Of a DNA stretch of 15,289 nucleotides, positions 9,922 through 15,225 are shown in pieces; position 1 is the first letter of the stretch, and every line of letters begins with the position of its first letter. The notes beneath the pieces were generated by a model. It did not search any database. It was not told the origin of the DNA and was given only the letters and a program-made list of their open reading frames with translations. Source of the stretch: JBBIIC01 sp037446725 (GTDB lineage: Bacteria; Actinomycetota; Coriobacteriia; Anaerosomatales; SLCP01). Location of the stretch: contig JBBIIC010000035.1 of NCBI GenBank assembly GCA_037446725.1, positions 1-15,289 of the forward strand, written 5' to 3'. The position numbers were made by a program, and so were the translations under genes.

Positions 9922-9930
9922 AGTGTAGCA
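9922..9930 (-). promoter_or_regulatory. Extended -10 promoter of the pheS T-box transcript
   Basis: The minus strand has TGC-TACACT, an extended -10 (TG one base before TACACT at 9927-9922). No convincing -35 is seen at 17 bp; the region it would occupy overlaps the 3' end of the signal peptidase gene. The start would fall near 9915, just before stem I of the T-box. Confidence 0.5.
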
Positions 9931-9942
9931 CACGTGAGGCGC

Positions 9943-10287
9943 TCAACGACCCGCGAGCCGTCCTGTCGGCAGTGCCAGGAGAACACGTCCCCGTACCTGT
10001 CCGGCCGCGATGAGGTCCGGGTCGTTGGTATCGTTGGCATCACCACGGCTCCGGATCTCCCCTCGCAGACCCACTGTCACAGCGCGGTGCACCACGAGAC
10101 CCTGACCGTCCTCTCGCTCGAACACCAGCACCTGACCCGGTTCGATGACACGGGTTCGCCGGTAGAGGCATAGGTCCCCTCGTGAGAGCGTGGGCTCCAT
10201 CGAAGCGCCCGTGACGATCACGACCCCGTGGCTCGCAACCAACAACGCGACGAGAGCACACAGCAACGCGAGCGTCTTCACACTCAC
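9943..10287 (-). CDS. sipW: SipW-like (ER-type) signal peptidase I
   Basis: The 114-residue protein begins with one membrane segment (about 4-25) followed by the S26 nucleophile motif GASMEPTL (S29). The general base position reads VVHRAV (H67) in place of the Lys of ordinary LepB. With RGDAND (D83) this gives the Ser-His-Asp arrangement of the SipW/archaeal/ER subfamily. The start is the GTG at 10287, which overlaps the stop of the upstream gene by 4 bp (GTGA). The open frame continues upstream but only as a shadow of that gene. It is shorter than most SipW proteins, ending just after GRVLLALPTGR, and lacks the usual C-terminal membrane segment. Coupled to a gene with a SipW-type signal peptide, it most likely processes that substrate at the membrane. 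Family is confident; substrate is inference. Confidence 0.85.
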   Translation of the reverse strand: MSVKTLALLCALVALLVASHGVVIVTGASMEPTLSRGDLCLYRRTRVIEPGQVLVFEREDGQGLVVHRAVTVGLRGEIRSRGDANDTNDPDLIAAGQVRGRVLLALPTGRLAGR

Positions 10288-10766
10288 AGCGCCTGGACCG
10301 CGTCCACGTAGAGCGTCAGACGCACGTAGTCGCCGATAAGCGAGTTGCCGGCCTGGGCGGGGATAGTGATGGCGAACTCGATCTCCGCACTCTGACCGGG
10401 CTCGATGCGTACCGGCTTGGTGGCCATGCCTGCGAGCGCACCCTCGTAGAGCGGCTGGCCTCCCGTGCTCGCAGCACACGCGAGCGCGTTATAGAACTCG
10501 GTGATGCCTGCTCGCTTCGCTTCTGTCACGCTCACTTCGACCGGGAGTGTGCCGGTATTGGTGACCGTCAGCATGCGCGTCTGGCTCTGACCCGGGGCGA
10601 GGTTTTCCATCGAGATCGCGCCGGCCTCTGGCGCCGCGGTGACCGCAATGGTGCCCGCGCTGATCACGTTGTCCGGTACGGACCTCTGCGCGGTGAAGTA
10701 CGCCCCCGCGAACCCGATGCTGCCGGCAAGCGCCATCGCACACGCCAACAAGACCATCCTCTTCAT
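10284..10766 (-). CDS. TasA/camelysin-like secreted protein with SipW-type signal peptide
   Basis: The 160-residue protein opens with MKRMVLLACAMALAGSIGFAGAYFT, a positively charged start, a hydrophobic core and then the AYFT...N.ISAGTI pattern (22-42) typical of substrates of SipW peptidases (TasA, CalY). Cleavage after A22 is likely. The mature part has the beta-rich pattern LAPGQSQTRMLTVTNTGTLPVEVSV (56-80) and IEPGQSAEIEFAI (121-133), as in camelysin-like domains. In Bacillus such proteins form extracellular fibres or sit on the surface; here the role is unknown. I start at the ATG at 10766, six bases after GAGGGGAG; upstream in-frame codons read through leader structure. It overlaps the signal peptidase gene by 4 bp. 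Family membership rests on the signal region and general pattern, so homology to TasA itself is tentative. Confidence 0.8.
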   Translation of the reverse strand: MKRMVLLACAMALAGSIGFAGAYFTAQRSVPDNVISAGTIAVTAAPEAGAISMENLAPGQSQTRMLTVTNTGTLPVEVSVTEAKRAGITEFYNALACAASTGGQPLYEGALAGMATKPVRIEPGQSAEIEFAITIPAQAGNSLIGDYVRLTLYVDAVQAL

Positions 10767-10942
10767 AACGACTCCCCTCTCGTGGCCGGCCGAGGGGAGG
10801 CCGCTGGATGATGGCGCGGGCCCGAGTGGACCCCGGGTCCGCGCTACACACGCTAGCGCACGAGTGTTAGTCAGGCCTTTCCGCGATGTGACCATGGGGC
10901 CTCCACGGCCGATGACCGGCAGCGCTTGGCCCCGACAACGCA
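10767..10942 (-). promoter_or_regulatory. Leader of the TasA-like gene with a hairpin hiding its ribosome binding site
   Basis: This 176-bp stretch lies between the rplT terminator and the secreted-protein gene. On the minus strand CTCCCCTC (10799-10792) and GAGGGGAG (10779-10772) form a perfect 8-bp stem with a 12-nt loop. The 3' arm is the whole Shine-Dalgarno of the gene, ending 5 nt before its ATG, so the folded form should block translation. A further structure, GCGCGG...CCGCGC, can be drawn upstream, around the palindrome at 10828-10840. I see no convincing promoter and no known riboswitch consensus. Confidence 0.6.
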
Positions 10943-10966
10943 GAACGCCGCCCGGAGGCGGCGTTC
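10943..10966 (-). terminator. Intrinsic terminator after rplT
   Basis: GAACGCCGCC-TCCG-GGCGGCGTTC on the minus strand is a perfect 10-bp stem with a 4-nt loop, 31 bp after the rplT stop. The tail TGCGTTGTC has only a weak U-tract, as is common in GC-rich genomes. Confidence 0.75.
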
Positions 10967-10997
10967 GGGTGGCGCGAGATCGGCGAAACCTGGGTGC

Positions 10998-11357
10998 CTA
11001 CGCCGAGGCCTTCTCCTTGGAGACCTCGACGAGCTTGGCAAAGGCGGCCGGATCGTTGATGGCCATGTCCGACAGCACCTTGCGGTCCAGCTCGATGCCA
11101 GCCTTCTTCAGACCGTTCATGAACGTCGAGTACGACATACCGTTCTGGCGCGCACCGGCGTTGATGCGGGTGATCCACAACCGACGGATCTCACGCTTCT
11201 TGTTGCGGCGGTCGCGATAGGCGTACTGCAGCGAATGCTGGACCTGCTCCTTGGCGGCGCGGTAGCTGCGACTCTTGTTGCCGTAGTAGCCCTTCGCCTT
11301 GGCGAGCATCGTCCGACGCTTCTTCTTGGCGGTAACCGCTCTCTTCACTCGAGGCAT
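10998..11357 (-). CDS. rplT: Large ribosomal subunit protein L20 (bL20)
   Basis: The 119-residue basic protein starts MPRVKRAVTAKKKRR and contains AKGYYGNKSRSYRAAKEQV and REIRRLWITRINAGARQNG, both diagnostic of bL20. The N-terminal half is a long basic extension that threads 23S rRNA early in 50S assembly. In Escherichia coli and Bacillus L20 also represses this operon. It is the last gene of infC-rpmI-rplT, 36 bp after rpmI, with a GGGAG ribosome binding site about 11 nt before the ATG at 11357. A strong hairpin follows it. Confidence 0.98.
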   Translation of the reverse strand: MPRVKRAVTAKKKRRTMLAKAKGYYGNKSRSYRAAKEQVQHSLQYAYRDRRNKKREIRRLWITRINAGARQNGMSYSTFMNGLKKAGIELDRKVLSDMAINDPAAFAKLVEVSKEKASA

Positions 11358-11393
11358 GGTGGATCAACTCCCTACTGGTTCGAAGCGTCGGAC

Positions 11394-11591
11394 CTAGCCG
11401 ATGCCGAGGTTCTTCTTGATGACCTTCTCGTCGGCCGGGTGGACGTACGAGTCCTTGCGAAACGCGCGCTTGCGCTTGGGGGTCTTCTTCTCGAGGATGT
11501 GGCTCTTAAACGCGTTGCCGCGCTTGATCTTGCCGCCACCGGTGAGCTTGAACCGCTTCGCGGTCCCCTTGTGCGTCTTCATCTTGGGCAT
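11394..11591 (-). CDS. rpmI: Large ribosomal subunit protein L35 (bL35)
   Basis: The 65-residue, very basic protein has the whole bL35 pattern: MPKMKTHKGTAKRFKLTGGGKIKR at the start, then HILEKKTPKRKR and a C-terminal VIKKNLGIG. It is a structural component of the 50S subunit. The ATG at 11591 has AAGGAG nine bases upstream. It sits 12 bp after infC and 36 bp before rplT, the universal order of this operon. Confidence 0.98.
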   Translation of the reverse strand: MPKMKTHKGTAKRFKLTGGGKIKRGNAFKSHILEKKTPKRKRAFRKDSYVHPADEKVIKKNLGIG

Positions 11592-11603
11592 GTCTCTGAC
11601 TCC

Positions 11604-12173
11604 TTACCCGGCCGATGCTTCCCCGGTGGCCGCTTCCACTTCCTTCATGTCTTTCGGGTCCCGCTTGATGGGCTGGATCAACATGTGCATGTTGCGGCCC
11701 TCGAGCTTGGGCTGGTTCTCGATCGTCGCGAGGTCCTTGACGTCCTCGGCAAGCCGCTCGAGGATGGCAAGCCCGCGCTCGGCATGAACCATCTCCCGGC
11801 CACGGAACATGATCGTGACCTTCACCTTGGCGCCGGCCTCGAGGAAGCGGACCACGTGCTTCTTCTTGGTCTCGTAGTCGTGCGTGTCGATCTTCGGCCG
11901 GAACTTGATCTCTTTGATCTGGACGGTGGCCTGGTGCTTACGCGCCTTCTTGGCCTTGATGTCCTGTTCGTACTTGTACTTGCCGTAGTCCATGATCCGG
12001 CACACAGGCGGGTCGCCGTTGGGTGCCACCTCGACGAGGTCGAGATTCTGGTCGTCAGCGATCCGCTGGGCATCGGGCGTCTCGAAGACCCCGAGCTGGG
12101 ACCCGTCGACACCGATGAGCCGCACTCGCGGCGCGCGAATCTTCTCGTTGATCCTCGGCTCTACTGCGCTGAT
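11604..12173 (-). CDS. infC: Translation initiation factor IF-3, with AUC start
   Basis: IF-3 binds the 30S subunit, prevents premature joining of 50S and discriminates against non-standard start codons. The 189-residue product has the N-terminal domain (PRINEKIRAPRVRLIG, then QNLDLVEVAPNGDPPVCRIMDYGKYKYE), a lysine-rich linker and the C-terminal domain (KEIKFRPKIDTHDYETKKKH, FRGREM). I place the start at ATC, 12173-12171. A full Shine-Dalgarno, GGAGGTGA, ends 7 nt before it, and the protein then begins ISAVEPRINE as in relatives that start at the same place. The nearest in-frame ATG, at 12221, would put the Shine-Dalgarno inside the gene. Rare starts (AUU, AUC, AUA) in infC are known to let IF-3 repress its own synthesis. 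Identity is certain; the start is very likely. Confidence 0.96.
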   Translation of the reverse strand: MSAVEPRINEKIRAPRVRLIGVDGSQLGVFETPDAQRIADDQNLDLVEVAPNGDPPVCRIMDYGKYKYEQDIKAKKARKHQATVQIKEIKFRPKIDTHDYETKKKHVVRFLEAGAKVKVTIMFRGREMVHAERGLAILERLAEDVKDLATIENQPKLEGRNMHMLIQPIKRDPKDMKEVEAATGEASAG

Positions 12174-12227
12174 GGGCAGTTCACCTCCACATTTCGCGGC
12201 CCGTTCCGCCCCGAACCGCATCCCTAC

Positions 12228-12265
12228 ACAACAAAACATCCCGCGGCATGGCTGCCGACGGGATG
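12228..12265 (-). terminator. Attenuator-type terminator in the infC leader
   Basis: On the minus strand CATCCCG (12265-12259) pairs with CGGGATG (12243-12237). The inner stem CGGC/GCCG (12257-12254 with 12247-12244) adds 4 bp. It is followed at once by TTTTGTTGT, one of the few good U-tracts in the window. It lies between the operon promoter and infC, about 58 nt before the start codon, so it should cause premature termination unless prevented. An L20-dependent leader is known for this operon in Firmicutes; a similar role here is inference. Confidence 0.8.
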
Positions 12266-12412
12266 CGACGCCGCGGAACGCAGCCCTCGAGGGGCCGGCC
12301 CGGGCGGTTCATCTCGACCAGACAGCTGCCAGGTGGCGCCGCAAGGTGGGGACCGTCTCGACCCCGAGGGGCGGGGTCCCGCTTACATGAACGATATGCG
12401 GTTGACCAGGGG

Positions 12413-12441
12413 AGTATACCCAGCGAACGGCCGGGTGTCTA
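12413..12441 (-). promoter_or_regulatory. Promoter of infC-rpmI-rplT
   Basis: On the minus strand, -35 TAGACA (12441-12436), a 17-bp spacer and -10 TATACT (12418-12413) each match the sigma-70 consensus at five of six positions. Transcription would begin near 12406, giving a leader of about 233 nt. The leader starts with a strong hairpin (GACCCCG-AGGGG-CGGGGTC, mirrored at 12360-12378) and includes the attenuator at 12228-12265. Confidence 0.8.
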
Positions 12442-12472
12442 CCACCGCGCCGCGTTGTCCGTGCGAAACAGA

Positions 12473-12500
12473 GCCGGACAGCCCGTGAGGGCTGCCCGGC
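12473..12500 (-). terminator. Intrinsic terminator after the cold-shock gene
   Basis: GCCGGGCAGCCC (12500-12489) and GGGCTGTCCGGC (12484-12473) on the minus strand form a 12-bp stem (one G-U pair) with the loop TCAC, followed by TCTGTTTCG. It separates the cold-shock gene from the infC promoter just downstream. Confidence 0.82.
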
Positions 12501-12524
12501 CCGTGAGCCCTCAATCAGGAGTGC

Positions 12525-12728
12525 CTAGAGGGCACGCACCTGGGTCGCCTGCTGCTTGCCGTTCTGGCCAGTGGACTCCGTGAAGGACACGGCCTGACCC
12601 TCGTCGAGGGTCTTGAAGCCCTCGCTCTGGATCTCGGAGAAGTGGACGAAGAGATCGTCGCCGTCCTCGCGCTCGATGAAGCCGTAGCCCTTGTCAGGGT
12701 TGAACCTTTTGACTGTGCCTTCTGCCAT
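12525..12728 (-). CDS. cspA: Cold-shock domain protein (CspA family)
   Basis: The 67-residue protein is a single OB-fold cold-shock domain: MAEGTVKRFNPDKGYGFI with RNP1 (KGYGFI, 12-17) and RNP2 (DLFVHF, 25-30). It binds single-stranded RNA and DNA and acts as an RNA chaperone in the cytoplasm. I start at the ATG at 12728, which has GAGAGGA about 10 nt upstream; a longer open frame to 12779 is leader sequence. It appears to be a single-gene unit with its own long 5' UTR and terminator. Which Csp paralogue it is, and whether it is cold-induced, cannot be told from the sequence. Confidence 0.96.
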   Translation of the reverse strand: MAEGTVKRFNPDKGYGFIEREDGDDLFVHFSEIQSEGFKTLDEGQAVSFTESTGQNGKQQATQVRAL

Positions 12729-12844
12729 GGTGAAACCATCCTCTCGCCCCATCGGGGCAAAACGAAACGACGCGACCAACCGCCAGAATGCGGTGTGTCA
12801 CGTCGCAATCCCACGAGCCTCTGTGACTCGCCGGAGGGAGCATA
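12729..12844 (-). promoter_or_regulatory. Promoter and long 5' UTR of the cold-shock gene
   Basis: A -10-like TATGCT (12844-12839, minus strand) without a clear -35 would give a leader of about 100 nt. Near its end GCCCC-GAT-GGGGC (12758-12746) makes a small hairpin, directly followed by the GAGAGGA ribosome binding site. A second small stem, CCGC/GCGG, lies upstream. Long structured leaders are usual for csp mRNAs. The promoter call is weak. Confidence 0.45.
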
Positions 12845-12898
12845 ACACGTTTCGTGCCGCAGCGCTCACCGAAACGGACGACGCGATGCGGACGGCCT

Positions 12899-13318
12899 CT
12901 ACCCCTGCTCGGCCCGCAGTGCTGCCACCGCCGTCGCGACGAGCTCTTCCAACACGGCCGGATCGACATCGGACAGTCGCTTGAGGTAGACGCAGCCGAC
13001 CCCCGTCTTGTGCTTACCGAGCCGGTCCAGGATCTCGGCATAGGGTTCGAGTCCCGGCATGATGTAGAGCGCGATGTTGGCCTTGCGCGATGCGAAACCG
13101 GTCTCGAACCAGTCACCCTCGCGACCGGTTCTCGGCGAACGGTAATGGTACTCGCCGAAGCCGATGATGCTATCGCCCCACATCACAGGCTCGGCGCCGG
13201 TCACACGCCTCATCATCGCGAGCAGCGTGCGGCAGTCCTCCCGACGCACCTCGTCTTCGATAGCATCGACGTAGGCCGTGACGTCAGAATCCGTGGGGCG
13301 CGTCTTCAGCTCCGCCAT
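12899..13318 (-). CDS. DUF1801 family protein
   Basis: This 139-residue protein has the pattern of DUF1801: RTLLAMMRRVTGAEPVMWGDSIIGFGEYHYRS, then WFETGFASRKANIALYIMPG and a C-terminal VGCVYLKRLSDVDPAVLEELV. The family is small, soluble and without proven enzymatic activity; I do not assign a function. No signal peptide or membrane segment is seen. The ATG at 13318 has GAGGAG about 9 nt upstream and starts with MAELKTRPTDSDVTAY, as is usual. The open frame reaches to 13585, but that part is antisense-like and overlaps the next gene. It may be co-transcribed with the acetyltransferase gene that ends 68 bp upstream. Confidence 0.85.
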   Translation of the reverse strand: MAELKTRPTDSDVTAYVDAIEDEVRREDCRTLLAMMRRVTGAEPVMWGDSIIGFGEYHYRSPRTGREGDWFETGFASRKANIALYIMPGLEPYAEILDRLGKHKTGVGCVYLKRLSDVDPAVLEELVATAVAALRAEQG

Positions 13319-13386
13319 GGTTCTCAACTCCTCTTCTCGGCGCGGCACGAGCACAGTCTCCACGATCGCCTTACCCTGCCGCCCCA

Positions 13387-13899
13387 CTACATCGCGGCGT
13401 CGAACTCGTCCCGGTACCTGGCCACGCCCGAGACGTCCTCTAGCGCCCTCGCGTCGAAGACCCGCACCATGAACGCCTCGTCGGGCACCCCCTCCCACTG
13501 GGTCGCCAGGCGGTGCGCCGATGCGGGCTCGAAGCCGAACCGCGGGTAGAACTCCGGATGGCCGAGGACGATTACGAACGGGCACTCCTGGTCCCGCAGT
13601 ACCTCGAGCCCGGTCGCCACGAGTGCAGAGCCGATGCCCTGGCGCTGGTAGTCCGGATCGACCGCCAGCGGCGCGAGCCCCGTGCCCTCAAGGTCAGGCG
13701 CGCTGTCCACCGTCACCGAGGTGAAGAGAACATGCCCCACCACCGCGCCGTCGACCTCGGCGACGAGCGAGAGGAAGCGGGGGCAGACGCGCCGGAGCTC
13801 GTCGACGATGTCGGCCTCGGCCGACGTGTCGAAGGCCCGCTCGTTGACCCGGTGGATAGCCGCGATGTCCGCAGGCGCCTCCGGTCGAATCTTCAGCAT
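13387..13899 (-). CDS. GNAT family N-acetyltransferase (YhbS-like)
   Basis: The 170-residue protein fits the YhbS-type branch of GNAT acetyltransferases. MLKIRPEAPADIAAIHRVNERAF (1-23) is the usual N-terminal motif C/D region, GAVVGHVLFTSV is beta4, LAPLAVDPDYQRQGIGSALV (75-94) contains the acetyl-CoA pyrophosphate loop QRQGIG, and VLGHPEFYPRFGFEPA (111-126) is the branch signature. It probably acetylates a small molecule or protein using acetyl-CoA; the substrate is unknown. The ATG at 13899 has only a poor ribosome binding site. A 24-codon open frame on the same strand ends 7 bp inside the gene, which could allow coupled translation. Confidence 0.9.
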   Translation of the reverse strand: MLKIRPEAPADIAAIHRVNERAFDTSAEADIVDELRRVCPRFLSLVAEVDGAVVGHVLFTSVTVDSAPDLEGTGLAPLAVDPDYQRQGIGSALVATGLEVLRDQECPFVIVLGHPEFYPRFGFEPASAHRLATQWEGVPDEAFMVRVFDARALEDVSGVARYRDEFDAAM

Positions 13900-13967
13900 G
13901 TGCGAATCACGTTCCCGGTCTCGGCAAGGTGGAGCGCGGTACGCGCCCAGTCCTCCGGAGCGATCAT
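13893..13967 (-). CDS. Possible 24-residue upstream ORF overlapping the GNAT gene
   Basis: From the ATG at 13967 a 24-codon frame reads MIAPEDWARTALHLAETGNV and ends IRTC-stop, with the stop just inside the acetyltransferase gene (ATGcTGA). About 79% of third positions are G or C, like real genes nearby. There is no clear Shine-Dalgarno, and TATGAT at its start could instead be a -10 element. It may be a leader peptide, the end of a lost gene, or chance. Confidence 0.2.
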   Translation of the reverse strand: MIAPEDWARTALHLAETGNVIRTC

Positions 13968-14050
13968 ACCGCGCGACGCGTGTGCCCGGTTACTCGGGTG
14001 TACAAGCCGGGAATGCTCGTGCCATGGCTCCGAGACCGGGAGGTGGCACC

Positions 14051-14437
14051 ATGCCTGAAGACACGGCGAGCGCGAAGCCGGCGCGCGCACCGCGCTCGAA
14101 GAAGGCGGACGGCCTTGCCGAGGTACGCGCGAACATCGCCGCGATGCCTGAGGCCGACCGGAAGATGGCCGAGCGGTTCCAGGCGATCGTAGAGCGGGCC
14201 GCTCCGACGCTCACGCCGAGAATGTGGTACGGGATGCCCGCCTGGGCGAAGGACGGCAAGGTGCTCTGCTTCTTCCAGGCGGCATCGAAGTTCAAGGCGA
14301 GGTACGCAACGATCGGGTTCGACGAGGTCGCTGCCCTGGACGACGGCAACATGTGGTCCACCTCGTTCGCGCTGACCGCGCTTGGCGACGAAGAGGAGAA
14401 GCGAATCGAAGAACTCGTCAGGAAGGCGATGGGCTGA
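14051..14437 (+). CDS. DUF1801 family protein with basic N-terminal tail
   Basis: This is the only clear gene on the plus strand. The 128-residue protein has a Lys/Arg/Ala-rich tail (about 1-20) and then a DUF1801-like domain: AEVRANIAAMPEADRKMAERF, PRMWYGMPAWAKDGKVLCFFQ, SKFKARYATIGFDE and a C-terminal helix. Some relatives are called YdhG or iron-chaperone-like, but no function is proven and I assign none. The ATG at 14051 has a strong GGGAGGTG six bases upstream, which decides against the longer open frame. It is divergent from the acetyltransferase gene and convergent with the toxin-antitoxin pair. Sequence differs considerably from the other DUF1801 gene at 12899-13318, so they are not a recent duplication. 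Confidence 0.85.
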   Translation: MPEDTASAKPARAPRSKKADGLAEVRANIAAMPEADRKMAERFQAIVERAAPTLTPRMWYGMPAWAKDGKVLCFFQAASKFKARYATIGFDEVAALDDGNMWSTSFALTALGDEEEKRIEELVRKAMG

Positions 14438-14625
14438 GCCGCCAGCCGAGTCCGTCTGCATGTCCCGTAACGCCCCAATCGAGCGGCACCACGGCGTTGA
14501 TCTCGGTCGGGCTATCTACCCGAAGGGGACTGACGCTCTTGGGCGTGACCCGCAACGCCTACCCCCGGTCCCTGTCCGAGGACGCCTCACACGGCGTTGT
14601 CGGGTTGACGCCCGGGTTAGACCGA
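14438..14625. other. 188-bp convergent intergenic stretch with short repeats
   Basis: No gene is supported here. CACGGCGTTG occurs at 14490-14499 and again at 14590-14599, exactly 100 bp apart. CAACGCC at 14553-14559 is complementary to both, so two alternative hairpins are possible. No U-tract follows, so a terminator is not clear. On the minus strand one frame gives a protein-like run (PKSVSPLRVDSPTEINAVVP) without a start codon, possibly the tail of a decayed gene. Confidence 0.35.
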
Positions 14626-14916
14626 TCATGCGGTGATGCGCAGCTTGAGTCCGAGCGAGCGCACGACCTTCTGGACCGTCCCGAACTCAGGGTTTCCGTC
14701 AGTCGAAAGTGCCTTGTAGAGACTCTCGCGGCCGAGACCGGTCTCGCGGGCAATCTCAGTCATCCCCTTGGCGCGAGCAACATCTCCGAGCGCCGCGGCG
14801 AGCAGTGCGGGGTCATTTTCCTCAAGAGCGGCATCGAGGTAGGCCGCGACATCCTCGTCACTCTCTAGGTAGCGCGCGGGGTCCCAAGGGCGGGTGGTCG
14901 TCTTGTTCGTAGGCAT
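14626..14916 (-). CDS. Antitoxin of a HigBA-like system (HI1420 family)
   Basis: The 96-residue protein is an Xre-like helix-turn-helix antitoxin of the HI1420 group. It opens with a toxin-binding region containing WDPARYLESDEDVAAYLDAALEEND (11-35) and continues with GDVARAKGMTEIARETGLGRESLYKALS, the helix-turn-helix (about 43-71), followed by GNPEFGTVQKVVRSLGLKL. It should bind the toxin encoded just upstream and repress the shared promoter. The ATG at 14916 has a near-perfect AAGGAGG ribosome binding site, while the toxin gene has none. This favours excess antitoxin. It starts 12 bp after the toxin stop, the toxin-first order typical of the group. Confidence 0.92.
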   Translation of the reverse strand: MPTNKTTTRPWDPARYLESDEDVAAYLDAALEENDPALLAAALGDVARAKGMTEIARETGLGRESLYKALSTDGNPEFGTVQKVVRSLGLKLRITA

Positions 14917-14928
14917 CAGGAGACCTCC

Positions 14929-15219
14929 TTACAGGTCCCGAGCGAGTTGCTTAGCTCGCTCGACGTCGCGCTTCTGGCTCGACTTGTCGCCACCGGCAAT
15001 CAACACGATCAGCGTGTCGCCTTGCTGCTTGATGTAGATGCGATAGCCGGGCCCGTACGTGATCCGCAGTTCCGAGACGCCCTCACCGACCGGCTTCACG
15101 TCGCCGAGGTTGCCGAGGGAGAGCCGGCGGATCCGAGCGATGATGCGGAACCGCGCCTCGCGGTCGCGCAAACGTTCGAACCACGACTCGTACTCGTCTG
15201 TCTGCCGAATCTCGATCAT
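14929..15219 (-). CDS. RelE/ParE-superfamily toxin (HI1419 family, HigB-like)
   Basis: The 96-residue protein matches HI1419-type addiction toxins: MIEIRQTDEYESWFERLRDREA at the start, RIIARIRRLSLGNLGDVKPVGEG, ELRITYGPGYRIYIKQQG, and the ending VLIAGGDKSSQKRDVERAK. GPGYRIY and GGDK.SQ..D are the most conserved patches. By family it would inhibit growth, most likely by cutting mRNA on the ribosome, though the exact activity of this subgroup is less clear. I start at the ATG at 15219, where the family begins; the open frame extends to 15279 but through promoter sequence. No Shine-Dalgarno is present and the -10 element ends 6 bp before the ATG, so the mRNA is probably leaderless. Confidence 0.92.
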   Translation of the reverse strand: MIEIRQTDEYESWFERLRDREARFRIIARIRRLSLGNLGDVKPVGEGVSELRITYGPGYRIYIKQQGDTLIVLIAGGDKSSQKRDVERAKQLARDL

Positions 15220-15225
15220 GTATGG

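Noticed and set aside
10767..10900. Possible c-di-GMP riboswitch before the TasA-like gene
   Set aside because: I looked because such genes can be c-di-GMP controlled, but the conserved GEMM core sequences are not visible.
10926..12488. 520-codon plus-strand open frame over rplT, rpmI and infC
   Set aside because: Antisense to three certain genes and crosses the rplT terminator, the infC attenuator and the infC promoter.
13319..13585. Longer start of the DUF1801 gene
   Set aside because: It overlaps the GNAT gene in another frame, the extra residues are Arg/Gly-rich shadow sequence, and the ATG at 13318 has GAGGAG upstream.
14550..14600. Integron attC-like inverted repeat (CAACGCC...GGCGTTG)
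   Set aside because: The core sites do not match RYYYAAC and GTTRRRY, and no integrase or cassette array is present.
14917..14930. AGGAG-GT-CTCCT inverted repeat at the antitoxin ribosome binding site as an operator or hairpin
   Set aside because: The 2-nt loop cannot fold as a hairpin and half of it is simply the Shine-Dalgarno; the promoter palindrome at 15229-15244 is a better operator.
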